Below, piece by piece: positions 26,339-34,378 of a DNA stretch of 64,000 nt (its first letter is position 1; every line of letters begins with the position of its first letter). The position numbers were made by a program, and so were the translations under genes. The stretch covers positions 1,860,001 to 1,924,000 of the forward strand of contig NZ_AP027149.1 of the NCBI RefSeq assembly GCF_027925445.1, read 5' to 3'. The notes under the pieces are model-generated. The model made no database searches, was not told the DNA's origin, and saw only the letters and a program-made list of their open reading frames with translations. This DNA comes from Methylocystis bryophila (GTDB lineage: Bacteria; Pseudomonadota; Alphaproteobacteria; Rhizobiales; Beijerinckiaceae).

Positions 26339-26737
26339 TCAGAGGTCGGAGGCAGGGGGCGCGCGCGAGCCCACGGGCAGCGTGGGCCAGAGCGTGATGG
26401 CCGCGAGCGTGGGCGCGGGCCAATCCGCCGGCAAGCCGCTTGGGGCCGGCGGTAGCCGAACGTCCGCCGCGGGCGGCGCCATGCCGGCGCCCGCGCCGTG
26501 GAAGACGCAACATTGATCGTGAGGCTGGCCGTTGGTCGGACGCGGCGCGCCCGGCGTCTCCGGGGCGCGATCTTCGGCGCTCTGGATGCAGGTCGCGCTC
26601 CAGAAGCCATTCGCCCGCAGCGCGCCGACAGGCGAGACCAAGCTGACCGCTAGGCTTTGCAGTACAAAGAGATACGCCACGAACAGCGGAGCTGTTCGAG
26701 ACCCTGAGGCGCGAGTCCTGGGCAAGGCGATGCTCAT
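26339..26737 (-). CDS. DUF2946-like small exported/membrane protein
   Basis: About 132 residues. An N-terminal hydrophobic helix (AlaTyrLeuPheValLeuGlnSerLeuAla) is followed by a low-complexity Pro-rich stretch with AspGlnCysCysValPheHis and a C-terminus with SerArgAlaProProAla. The Cys-Cys-x-x-His and the RAPPA-like end are typical of DUF2946 proteins, often found near copper-handling genes. The start is uncertain; the ATG at 26737 has no convincing ribosome site. Possible role in copper binding is inference. The flanks (26165-26338 and 26738-26974) hold no gene I can support. Confidence 0.5.
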   Translation of the reverse strand: MSIALPRTRASGSRTAPLFVAYLFVLQSLAVSLVSPVGALRANGFWSATCIQSAEDRAPETPGAPRPTNGQPHDQCCVFHGAGAGMAPPAADVRLPPAPSGLPADWPAPTLAAITLWPTLPVGSRAPPASDL

Positions 26738-26974
26738 GCCATTTGATCTACGCTTCGTGGTCACCGCCGTCAATCCGCGGGAGGCGGTCGCTTTCCGCAT
26801 TTTCGTTCTTGCTGGGACGCTGATGAGGATCGAGCTGGCGGAAGCCCGGCCGGGCGCGCGGCCGGGAGATCCTTCCCTTAAGCGCGGGAGCGGCTCTTGA
26901 GCCGCCCAAGCGCAGGACTTTGGCGTCGACCTTTCCGAGGCCATGCTGGGCCGAAGGCGCTTGCGTCTCGTCTT

Positions 26975-27820
26975 TCAGAGCGATCCCACCTCGCGGGGCG
27001 GGGCCGCGGGCTCGCTGATGGAGGCGACCCCGTCGATCCAGGCGCGCATTTTCGCGAATACGCCGGCCGAGCCGAGCACGATATGGCCTCCGCCGGGTAC
27101 GGCCAGGAAAGTCTTGGGCTCGTTCGCCAGCTCAAACAGCCGCATTCCGGACTCGATCGGGACGATTGGATCGCTTTCTCCGTGGATCACGAGCACGGGC
27201 ATCCGCACGCGCGGCATCGCCAGATCCGAGCGAAACGGATCGCGCATGAGCCAACGCACGGGCAGGAAGGGGAACCGCCGCGCCGCGAGATCCATCGCCG
27301 AGAGAAAGGGAGCCAGGAGAACGAGGGCGCGGGCCTCACGTCTTGCAGCCAGGGCCACGGCGACGCCAGCGCCGAGCGACGCGCCCACGATGATCAGGCG
27401 ATCGGCTCCGTAGCGGGCGCAGGCGGCGCGGTAGGCGCAATCGGCGTCCAGCAGCAGACCGGCCTCCGTGGGCGTTCCGCTCGACCCGCCGTAGCCGCGA
27501 TAGGAGACCATGAGCACGCCAAACCCGCTCTCAATGAACAAGCGCAGGCGTGGAACGCGTTTGACGAGCGACCCGGCGGCGCCGTGGAAATAAAGAACGA
27601 GCGGTTTTCCCGGCTCCGGCGCAAAGTGCCAAGCGACCAGCAATTCGCCGTCGGAGGTCGTCAGTCGCAGCTCTTCTCCGCCCGCGAGGCCAGAGAGTTC
27701 GATCGGCGTGTGACGCGCGTGGGGTCGATATTGGAGCTGGCGCTGAAAGAGCGCGGCGCCCAAGACGAGAAACCCGTAAGCGGCTCCAATCGCCGCTGCG
27801 GCCGTCTCGATCGAGACCAT
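26975..27820 (-). CDS. Alpha/beta hydrolase (Bem46-like, membrane-anchored)
   Basis: A 281-residue serine hydrolase. A single hydrophobic helix at residues 8-25 probably anchors it to the inner membrane. The oxyanion segment TyrPheHisGlyAlaAlaGly, nucleophile elbow GlyAlaSerLeuGly, acid SerAspProIleValPro and base GlyGlyGlyHis are all present in order. This matches the Bem46/YfhR group of hydrolases, whose substrates are mostly unknown. It lies 82 bases after the stop of the Mpo1-like gene on the same strand, with a hairpin between them, so it may be transcribed separately. Confidence 0.85.
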   Translation of the reverse strand: MVSIETAAAAIGAAYGFLVLGAALFQRQLQYRPHARHTPIELSGLAGGEELRLTTSDGELLVAWHFAPEPGKPLVLYFHGAAGSLVKRVPRLRLFIESGFGVLMVSYRGYGGSSGTPTEAGLLLDADCAYRAACARYGADRLIIVGASLGAGVAVALAARREARALVLLAPFLSAMDLAARRFPFLPVRWLMRDPFRSDLAMPRVRMPVLVIHGESDPIVPIESGMRLFELANEPKTFLAVPGGGHIVLGSAGVFAKMRAWIDGVASISEPAAPPREVGSL

Positions 27821-27861
27821 TTCCGCATTCCGATCGAGAGGCTGGAAATCAAACGAGAAGC

Positions 27862-27895
27862 GGCCGCCCCCCGCTTCGTTGAGGGAGCGGCGGCC
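27862..27895 (-). terminator. Hairpin downstream of the Mpo1-like gene
   Basis: GGCCGCC at 27862-27868 pairs with GGCGGCC at 27889-27895 around a 20-base loop, eight bases beyond the stop of the gene at 27903-28550. On the minus strand it is followed by a weak T-containing stretch. A modest terminator candidate. Confidence 0.4.
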
Positions 27896-27902
27896 TGCGC
27901 GG

Positions 27903-28550
27903 TCAGTGCGCCAGCGTGGGGCTATCCTCTGACTCCGTGTCCTCGTCCTCGCCCTCGGCCTGGAACGGCTTGGGGTCGGGCTTCTGGCCGAGATGCAGCG
28001 GCGACTTGTAATAAAGCGCGATGTCGTGGAAGGGGTCCGTCAAGATCTTGGCGGCCCAGACGGCCGCGGTCATCGCGTCCTTCGTCAGGATGAGCTGAAC
28101 GATGCGGAACATGAATCCGCCGGCGCCGACGACAAACCAGATATAGCCGATGTTGTGAACGAGCTCGCCCGTGCTTTGCGCAGCCTTGACGGCGCCAAAG
28201 AGCGTCGGGTCGACCTGCAGCAGGAGGGGCGAGAGCGCCCAGATCGCCATGAGAATCCGCTTACGATGCAGATTGTAGCCGACCTTGATTTCTTCCTTAT
28301 ATTCCTGGGTCGCATGATTGATGGAGTCATAGCCGCGCGGCTCGAAGAAGAAATGCCCGCTTTGCCGCGTGACCATGGACACGAGCCAGGCGATCAGCGC
28401 TGCAAGCGCGGGGTCCTTGAAAACGATCGTGTAGCAATAGAGGAAGCTGACGGCGCTCACGAAGTGCAGAGACTGATTGACCCGGCTGTGATGATAATAG
28501 CGATGGTCATCCCAACGTTGCTCTTTGAGCGACGATAAAAACCGATCCAT
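27903..28550 (-). CDS. Mpo1/DUF962-like integral membrane protein
   Basis: A 215-residue protein with about four hydrophobic segments. The N-terminal part has TyrTyrHisHisSerArgValAsnGlnSerLeuHis, then a hydrophobic helix pair, then GlyHisPhePhePheGluPro: the spacing of His, Asn, His and a later Gly-His...Glu resembles the DUF962/Mpo1 family, whose yeast member oxidises 2-hydroxy fatty acids. The remaining C-terminal half is less typical and ends in an acidic tail. GGGAGA precedes the ATG. Function by family resemblance only. It precedes psd in the same orientation, so a lipid-related role is plausible. Confidence 0.55.
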   Translation of the reverse strand: MDRFLSSLKEQRWDDHRYYHHSRVNQSLHFVSAVSFLYCYTIVFKDPALAALIAWLVSMVTRQSGHFFFEPRGYDSINHATQEYKEEIKVGYNLHRKRILMAIWALSPLLLQVDPTLFGAVKAAQSTGELVHNIGYIWFVVGAGGFMFRIVQLILTKDAMTAAVWAAKILTDPFHDIALYYKSPLHLGQKPDPKPFQAEGEDEDTESEDSPTLAH

Positions 28551-28765
28551 ACGACGTCTCCCGGTTTTGCTTATGACGATCTTATTTAGCTATTTAAGAT
28601 TCGTGAAATAGGCGTGACGGTTTTTCGTCAGTACGTCGAAGGCGTGAAAGTTTTTGCCTGTGAATGGCTTGGCTGCTGCTATGCATCTCTTGCTATGCTG
28701 CCAAGAATGCGACTTCGGCGCAGCCTTTGATCAGCGCGGCCGCACAAGGCCACATTCCCCGCTGC

Positions 28766-29623
28766 TCAAAGGGGCAGACGCATCAATGGCTCGCCGACCC
28801 GGATGCGCGCGCCGCACTCGACTCCTGGAGAAAGAGAAAATCCCTTCGGCGCGAAAACAATAATCGTCGAGCCATGCTCGAACCAGCCCATGAGGTCGCC
28901 CTTGCCGAGTCGCGCATCGCAAGGAAAAATTTTTGGCCCCTTATGAGTCACGCCGAGCGTGATATCGAGAAATTCGAAACGCATCGAGGCGACGAGCACG
29001 GCGGCGACGGGCGCGAGCGTGATGGGGTGACCCGTCGCCGCAAGGCGGCTGCGAATCACCGCGCGCTCATTCTTGCAGAAGAGCTTCTCGATGCGCCGGA
29101 GGGCGATCGGGTTGACGTTCCATACATCGCCCGAGACATAGGTCACGCGATCGACATGGCAGTTATGCGGCGCATGGAAGCGGTGATACATGCTCGACAT
29201 CAGCCGCAGGGTGACGTAGCAGCCGTCGCGATGCGCCGCGACGAGCTCATCGTCTTGCAAGAGCTCGCCGATGTCGTAAGGCGAGCCTTTGATCTGCAGC
29301 ACCTCGCTTCCCTCGATGCGGCCGCAGGCGCCGACGATCGCGTCGCAAGGGCTGACCAAGATCTCCGGACTCATGTCGATCGGCCGTGCGCCGTCTTTCA
29401 GCTCGCGCACGAAACAGTCGTGCAAGCTTTTGAATTCTTGTTTCTTCGCGTCGCTCAAATCGAGGTCGGCGAATAAGCGCCAAAGGCCGATGGAGGCGTC
29501 GCGCACCCAGGGCTGCTCGATCTTGCTGAACCATCCCATGAAGACGGTGAGCGCATAGCGCGGGATGCGATTGGTGAGCAGGAAGTTGATCTCTTCCTGC
29601 TCCACGAGGTTTTTGAGCGTCAT
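28766..29623 (-). CDS. psd: Phosphatidylserine decarboxylase proenzyme
   Basis: A 285-residue inner-membrane-associated enzyme making phosphatidylethanolamine. It self-cleaves at a Gly-Ser to form the pyruvoyl group; here this is HisGlySerThr at about residues 250-253 (Ser 252). The catalytic Asp is in ProCysAspAlaIle (about 94) and the His in TyrHisArgPheHisAlaProHis (147-153). It is the longer, single-domain type rather than the short archaeal-like form of about 230 residues. It is divergent from the aminotransferase gene, with 35 bases between starts, so their promoters must overlap. Confidence 0.9.
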   Translation of the reverse strand: MTLKNLVEQEEINFLLTNRIPRYALTVFMGWFSKIEQPWVRDASIGLWRLFADLDLSDAKKQEFKSLHDCFVRELKDGARPIDMSPEILVSPCDAIVGACGRIEGSEVLQIKGSPYDIGELLQDDELVAAHRDGCYVTLRLMSSMYHRFHAPHNCHVDRVTYVSGDVWNVNPIALRRIEKLFCKNERAVIRSRLAATGHPITLAPVAAVLVASMRFEFLDITLGVTHKGPKIFPCDARLGKGDLMGWFEHGSTIIVFAPKGFSLSPGVECGARIRVGEPLMRLPL

Positions 29624-29658
29624 GGAGCGGTCAACTATGATGATTAGTTAGCCGATAT

Positions 29659-31344
29659 ATGACAGTCACGATCCAAACGCTTCTTCTCACCGGGCTTGGC
29701 GGCGGCGCGCTCGCGGCCCTCTTCCCCAGGCTCAAACGCCGGCTCGAGCTCTCCCGGGCTAAGCACCGCTCGCTCGCCGGACATCCGCGCATCGCGCGAA
29801 GGCTCGCGTCCTTCCTTCCGTTCTATCAATATGACGAAACGCGCTTTTTCTGCTGCGACGACGCCTCTCCCGAGGTCGCTGCGCAGCGCCGAGCCGGCTT
29901 CATGCGCCTCGCCGAAGTCTATCGCGAGCGATTTGCCGCGACGAGCCGTCTTGGCGCCGAAGCCGCCCAGAGCATCTCGGACATGCAATTTACCGAGCGC
30001 TATCGCACGCCTTTTCAGTTCAGCGGCTATGTCGCGCGGCATTTGCCGTCGGGCGCTTTCCTCTCGGCCTCGTCCGGCGTCACGCTGACCGATCTGGACG
30101 GGAATGTTTTTCACGATCTCGCGGCCTCCTACGGCGTGAATGTCTTTGGCAATGACTTCTATAAGGAGACGATCGCGGAAGGCGCCGCGGACGCGCGAGC
30201 GCTCGGGCCGGTGCTTGGCGCCTATCACACGGCGATCGTCGACAATGTGCGCATGCTGAGGGAGATATCGGGCCTCGACGAGATCTCCTTCCACATGTCG
30301 GGCACGGAAGCGGTGATGCAGGCGGTTCGCCTCGCGCGCTATCATACGCGCCGCTCGCATCTCTTGCGCTTCTGCGGCGCCTATCACGGCTGGTGGGGCG
30401 ACGTGCAGCCGGGAATCGGCAATCCGGCTCCCGCGCATGAAACCTATACGTTGAGCGAAATGTCGCCAGCGACACTGCATGTCCTGCGCACCCGCAACGA
30501 CATCGCCTGCGTTCTCGTCAATCCATTGCAGGCGCTCGCGCCCAATGCGCCGGCGCCCGCCGACTCCTCGCTTGTCGACAGCGCGCGCTCTGCGCATTTC
30601 GACAAGGCCGCCTATACGCAGTGGCTCAAGGAGCTGCGCGCGATTTGCTCGGAGCGAGGCATCGTGCTGATCTTCGACGAAGTGCTCGTCGGCTTTCGCC
30701 TGGCGCGCGGCGGCGCGCAGGAGTATTTCGGCGTCAAGGCGGATCTCGTCACTTACGGCAAGACGCTCGGCGGCGGTTTCCCGGTGGGCGTGCTTTGCGG
30801 CCGCAAAGATCTCATGCGGCGCTTCCGCGAGGATCGTCCAGGCGACATTTGCTTCGCCCGCGGCACGTTCAATTCGCACCCCTATGTAATTTGCGCGATG
30901 CGGCGCTTCCTGCAGCGCCTTGAAGAGCCTAGCCGCCGTGATCTTTATCGCGATCTCGATTCAATTTGGGACGAGCGCGCGCGGAGGCTCAACGCGCGCT
31001 TCGAGACGGAGGCCTTGCCCGTGCGGGTCGCAAATATGTCGACCATCTGGATGGTCAGCTACACCGAGCCCTCACGCTATAACTGGATGCTGCAATATTA
31101 CCTGCGCGCCGAGGGGCTCGCTCTGCCCTGGACAGGGACGGGACGGCTGATCTTCAGCCTCAATTACAAGGAGGAGGATTTCGCCGTCGTGGCGGATCGG
31201 TTCATTGCGGCGGCGAAGGCCATGCGCGACGACGGCTGGTGGCGCGCCCCCGCCGGGCTGACGAACAAGACGATCCGCCGCGGCGTTCTGAAGGAAATGA
31301 TCCTCCATCGGCTCTTCGGCGAGCGCGCGGCGATCTCTCCCTGA
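29659..31344 (+). CDS. Class III aminotransferase with N-terminal membrane helix (GSA-aminomutase-like)
   Basis: A 561-residue PLP enzyme of the fold shared by glutamate-1-semialdehyde aminomutase and omega-aminotransferases. PLP-binding features: SerGlyThrGluAlaValMetGlnAla, PheAspGluValLeuValGlyPheArg, and the Schiff-base lysine in ThrTyrGlyLysThrLeuGlyGlyGlyPhe (about residue 368). It is about 130 residues longer than GSA aminomutase: residues 5-22 are hydrophobic and may anchor it in the membrane, followed by ~90 residues I do not recognise. The substrate is unknown; the neighbourhood (psd, Mpo1-like, GT4) suggests an aminolipid, but this is inference. Confidence 0.8.
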   Translation: MTVTIQTLLLTGLGGGALAALFPRLKRRLELSRAKHRSLAGHPRIARRLASFLPFYQYDETRFFCCDDASPEVAAQRRAGFMRLAEVYRERFAATSRLGAEAAQSISDMQFTERYRTPFQFSGYVARHLPSGAFLSASSGVTLTDLDGNVFHDLAASYGVNVFGNDFYKETIAEGAADARALGPVLGAYHTAIVDNVRMLREISGLDEISFHMSGTEAVMQAVRLARYHTRRSHLLRFCGAYHGWWGDVQPGIGNPAPAHETYTLSEMSPATLHVLRTRNDIACVLVNPLQALAPNAPAPADSSLVDSARSAHFDKAAYTQWLKELRAICSERGIVLIFDEVLVGFRLARGGAQEYFGVKADLVTYGKTLGGGFPVGVLCGRKDLMRRFREDRPGDICFARGTFNSHPYVICAMRRFLQRLEEPSRRDLYRDLDSIWDERARRLNARFETEALPVRVANMSTIWMVSYTEPSRYNWMLQYYLRAEGLALPWTGTGRLIFSLNYKEEDFAVVADRFIAAAKAMRDDGWWRAPAGLTNKTIRRGVLKEMILHRLFGERAAISP

Positions 31345-31370
31345 CGGGAATCTCCCCCTGACGGGGGCGC

Positions 31371-32426
31371 TTATCCTTGGACGATCGCCGAGCCGGCGAT
31401 CTTGGTCGGCGCGCGCCGGCAATCCTGGTTGGCGACCTTGTGCATGTGCTCGATGAATTGGCGGGCGCTGTTCTCCCAGGAATAGCCGAGCGCAAAGTCG
31501 CGACAGGCCCCGCGGGAGACATTCAGCGCCGCAAGGCAAGCCGCCCGCAAGTCCTCATTCAGCGCGCCGATGGGATTAGCTCCGACCACATCCAGCGGGC
31601 CTGTGACCGGATAAGCGGCGATCGGCAGACCGCAAGCCAGCGCCTCGAGCTGCACGATGCCAAAAGTGTCGGTCTTGCTCGGGAAAACGAAGACGTCCGC
31701 GGCGGCGAGATAGCCGGCGAGCGTCTCATGCTCGAGCTCGCCGAGGAACACAGCCTCGGGGTAACGCTGCTTCAGCTCCTCGAGCTGGGGACCGCCGCCG
31801 ATCACGAGCTTGGTTCCCGGCAGGTCGAGCGACAGAAAAGCGTCGAGGTTCTTCTCCACCGCCACGCGCCCGACCGTGACGAAGAGCGGACGCGGAAGAT
31901 CGAGCGCCACGGCCACGTCCGGCCGAAACACGTCGGTGTCGACGCCGCGCGTCCACATGCCCAAATTCCCAAAATTGCGCGCGCGCAGCTCATTGTAGAG
32001 GGAGGGCGTGGAAACCATGGTGACGGAGGCGGCGGCGTGAAACCACCGGAGCACCCCATAGGACCAGCTCACCGGAATGGGGTAGCGGGCGGCGATATAC
32101 TCCGGAAAACGCGTTGTGTAGCTCGTCGTGAAGGGGCGGCCGCGCCTGACGCAATAGGCGCGGGTCATGTGGCCGATCGGTCCTTCGGTCGCGATGTGAA
32201 TGGCGTCGGGCTTCGCCGCCTCGATTCGCGACGCGATTCCACCAGGCGACGGCAGCGCGAGACGAAGCTGCGGATAGGACGGCATGGGCAGCGACCAAAA
32301 ACCCTCAGGCGAGAGAAATTCGATCTCCACGCCGAGCCCGCGCGCGCTGCGGGCAAGCGCCGAGAGCGTGCGCACAACGCCATTGATCTGCGGGCGCCAA
32401 GCGTCCGTCGCCACCAAAATCCGCAT
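31371..32426 (-). CDS. GT4 glycosyltransferase (alpha-mannosyltransferase-like)
   Basis: A 351-residue GT-B enzyme. The N-terminal half opens with AlaThrAspAlaTrpArgProGlnIleAsnGlyVal, the usual start of GDP-mannose-dependent alpha-mannosyltransferases and MgtA-type glycolipid enzymes. The C-terminal half has the nucleotide-sugar motif with PheValPheProSerLysThrAspThrPheGly and the GluAlaLeuAlaCysGlyLeuPro helix (E-x7-E motif). Start set at ATG 32426, with GAGGAG twelve bases upstream; a TTG at 32435 is an alternative. Likely acts at the inner membrane on a lipid acceptor. It converges on the aminotransferase gene with a 26-base gap. Confidence 0.88.
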   Translation of the reverse strand: MRILVATDAWRPQINGVVRTLSALARSARGLGVEIEFLSPEGFWSLPMPSYPQLRLALPSPGGIASRIEAAKPDAIHIATEGPIGHMTRAYCVRRGRPFTTSYTTRFPEYIAARYPIPVSWSYGVLRWFHAAASVTMVSTPSLYNELRARNFGNLGMWTRGVDTDVFRPDVAVALDLPRPLFVTVGRVAVEKNLDAFLSLDLPGTKLVIGGGPQLEELKQRYPEAVFLGELEHETLAGYLAAADVFVFPSKTDTFGIVQLEALACGLPIAAYPVTGPLDVVGANPIGALNEDLRAACLAALNVSRGACRDFALGYSWENSARQFIEHMHKVANQDCRRAPTKIAGSAIVQG

Positions 32427-32435
32427 AAGCGTCAA

Positions 32436-32777
32436 ACGCTCCTCGTCGCGGCAGCCTAGCTGCGCCCATACTCAGATTCTGAGATAATCGCTACCTATTT
32501 TCTCCATTGTGTGACGACGCGTTCTTTCGCGCTCGGAATTCCTCAGCGGGAAGCTAAGCCTCCTTCGCAAGGAATTCTTCGAGGGATCAGAAACCTTGCC
32601 GCCCCAACATGTTGAAGCGAATTCTAACCCTCTGCCCTTCGCAGGCCTCTCTGAATTCCGGGCGTTCGAGGTTTGAAGCCCTGGCGGGATCCCCGCAAGG
32701 AGTGCTCCAAGTATGGTGTTGCAGATTTGCAACGCTAAAAGGATCTTTTACTGACGCTCCGCCGCGATGTCCGGATT
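32436..32777. other. Non-coding, repeat-rich spacer
   Basis: About 340 bases with no recognisable gene. It includes a GAATTCCT (near 32537) / AGGAATTC (near 32570) inverted pair and phrases resembling the flanks of the repeats at 48391-48510 (for example GAAGCGAATTCTAA), so I read it as an accumulation of decayed short repeats. Promoter elements of the glycosyltransferase gene should lie at its left end. Confidence 0.4.
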
Positions 32778-32814
32778 CGGAAAACGGCTTCGCACTTTTC
32801 CCTGACATGCTCTA
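32778..32814. repeat. Rhizobiales palindromic repeat, copy 1
   Basis: CGGAAAACGGCTTCGCAC, TTTTCC, then TGACATGCTCTA: the reverse orientation of the element seen complete at 48391-48443 and partly at 40788-40823. Its final CTA provides, on the opposite strand, the TAG stop of the DsrE-like gene. Confidence 0.7.
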
Positions 32815-33267
32815 AAGGTGAATATAGACAAAGCCCATCCTCTGCAAGCGGGCAAGTTCCGCGGCGCTGCTGGGAACAATGTCTTCTTCTTTCACGCCAT
32901 AGAGCTCATGCCAATCTATCTGACGTTCCTTGAGTGTATTGGCGCAAATTAGAAAGCGGACGCCTTCCTCTCTAAGCCTGTCGAGACGGCTAGCCAGCTC
33001 CTTGTCTGTCTTCGCCATCTGGAACAATTCGACGCCGCTACTGTGGTCAACAACGCGAATTTCAACATGTTCTTTCCCGATTGCTTCAATATGGTTGCTG
33101 ATCGTATTGAGCATTCTCTTAAAGTAAGCCGCGTTGTCTGGGCTACCGCCATCGTTGTGATAGACAACTTTCTGGTCTTGGTAATAGCCGACCGGCGCTG
33201 CATTTGCGAAGGGGTATCCCACGATCATCAAAATCGCGGCAAAGACGCCAGATGCGAGTAACTTCAT
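32812..33267 (-). CDS. Exported DsrE/F-like protein
   Basis: A protein of 151 residues. Residues 1-24 form a signal peptide (hydrophobic core, AlaAsnAlaAlaPro cleavage region), so the mature form is periplasmic. The rest is a DsrE-type fold: ValValTyrHisAsnAspGly, GluIleArgValValAsp, and ValArgPheLeuIleCysAlaAsnThrLeu with one conserved Cys at the position used in sulfur-relay members. Start is ATG 33267, with a GTG directly before it. GC is lower than in the flanks. Similar small exported DsrE proteins occur in methanotrophs and sulfur oxidisers; no partner gene is adjacent. Confidence 0.75.
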   Translation of the reverse strand: MKLLASGVFAAILMIVGYPFANAAPVGYYQDQKVVYHNDGGSPDNAAYFKRMLNTISNHIEAIGKEHVEIRVVDHSSGVELFQMAKTDKELASRLDRLREEGVRFLICANTLKERQIDWHELYGVKEEDIVPSSAAELARLQRMGFVYIHL

Positions 33268-33415
33268 CACGTTTTCCCAGGATTCTGCGTTGGATGCGTC
33301 GTCGGGCGGCGGCGGAGTCCCGATATTTAGCGCATCACGAGCTTGCCGCCTGCAAAGTCAACTCTAGCTCTCCTTGTGCCTCTCTGCGGCAAGAGGTCAG
33401 CACGAGGAGGTTACG

Positions 33416-33577
33416 ATGATATCGACCCAAGAACACGTCACGATGGCGACCATGGGGGGATTGGCCGGAGCGGTCTTAGGGGCGGCGATCGGGGGCGCGC
33501 TGTTCGGCTTCCCTGGGTTCCTCACAGCCGCGGTGCTTGGCGGGATCGGCGGCACGATTTTCGGCTCCTTCATGTAG
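33416..33577 (+). CDS. Small glycine-zipper membrane peptide (53 aa)
   Basis: A 53-residue protein, nearly all one hydrophobic hairpin rich in Gly and Ala (GlyGlyLeuAlaGlyAlaValLeuGlyAlaAlaIleGlyGly..., then a second GlyGlyIleGlyGly run). Support for a real gene is strong: a perfect GAGGAGG ribosome site at 33404-33410, five bases before the ATG, and a textbook terminator 29 bases after the stop. It probably sits in the inner membrane. The function is unknown; glycine-zipper peptides can oligomerise in membranes. Confidence 0.7.
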   Translation: MISTQEHVTMATMGGLAGAVLGAAIGGALFGFPGFLTAAVLGGIGGTIFGSFM

Positions 33578-33605
33578 GACGAGCGGATACGCATCGCGCG
33601 AATAT

Positions 33606-33629
33606 AAAGCCCGCTTCAAGCGGGCTTTT
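33606..33629 (+). terminator. Intrinsic terminator
   Basis: AAAGCCCGC, TTCAA loop, GCGGGCTTTT: a strong GC stem with flanking A and T tracts, placed after the 53-residue peptide gene. The symmetry means it may also serve the convergent fxsA gene on the other strand. Confidence 0.85.
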
Positions 33630-33664
33630 GTCTGTTTGCCATCGGGCTTGCGCGAAGAGGCGCG

Positions 33665-34138
33665 TTAACCCGCCGGCGGCGCCCCGCTCGATTTGGCGAC
33701 TCTGCGTCTCTTCCGCGGCGCATCCAAGCTCTTCCACTCATTGGGCTTGAGGTCGATGGTGCGCGGGCCGCGGCGGCCTTCGCTCTCGCCGCGCAGGCGT
33801 TTTGCGAGGCCTGCGCGGATCGACGGGGCCTTCAGCGCAAGACCCACGAGATCGGAAGCGAAGCCCGGCAGAATCAAGAGCGTCGTGGCGAGCGCATGGA
33901 GGCCGGTCTCCACCATGTCGGGCTTCGGCTCGCCTTCCTTCGGCGCGCGCCCGGCGCTCGAGCGGCGGCGCAAATAATCGAACAGCTTCTTGATGTCGAA
34001 AAGGCCGATCAGCGTCGTCGCCAAGGCGAGCGCGAGCGCCGCGGTCACCCCGAAGAGCTCGACGACGATCACGAAGGCCAGCGCTTCCAGGAGTAGCCAG
34101 GCCGCCAAGGCATAGGCGAAGAATTTCGACCTATTCAC
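33665..34138 (-). CDS. fxsA: FxsA family membrane protein
   Basis: A 157-residue inner-membrane protein. Two to three hydrophobic segments are followed by a basic hydrophilic tail. Family markers include GluAlaLeuAlaPheValIleVal in the first helix, ThrLeuIleGlyLeuPheAspIleLys, and the loop LeuLeuIleLeuProGlyPheAlaSerAspLeuValGly. E. coli FxsA relieves phage T7 exclusion by F plasmid, but the normal role is unknown. The start is GTG at 34138 (Val-Asn-Arg-Ser-Lys-Phe). In many alphaproteobacteria fxsA lies beside tim44 and secB; here it is divergent from tim44. Confidence 0.85.
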   Translation of the reverse strand: MNRSKFFAYALAAWLLLEALAFVIVVELFGVTAALALALATTLIGLFDIKKLFDYLRRRSSAGRAPKEGEPKPDMVETGLHALATTLLILPGFASDLVGLALKAPSIRAGLAKRLRGESEGRRGPRTIDLKPNEWKSLDAPRKRRRVAKSSGAPPAG

Positions 34139-34378
34139 GTCTGTCGAGACCCTTCTGCGCGCTTCCCATCGGCGCGCTTTTCGCTTCAACGGAACCGCAC
34201 AAGCGATGAGAAGTTCCGCCGCACAGCAAGCTCGAGCGAATTCGGAGCTCAAAGTCCGGGAACTTCTGCCGATTTCGCTCTTCCGGCGACGCTTGGCCGC
34301 GTCTTCGACGCGGCTTGATTCGTGACTTACGCCCCCTCGCATGATAACCGAGTGACGGAACTTTAGGGAGCGTCGCCC

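Noticed and set aside
26532..26900. Plus-strand frame of 122 codons opposite the DUF2946-like gene
   Set aside because: The minus-strand protein has a membrane helix and Cys-Cys motif; the plus-strand frame has only a short hydrophobic C-terminal part and no ribosome site.
28664..29476. Plus-strand frame starting with a hydrophobic stretch (MetAlaTrpLeuLeuLeuCys...)
   Set aside because: It resembles a lipoprotein signal at first but then runs antisense through psd, whose motifs are unambiguous.
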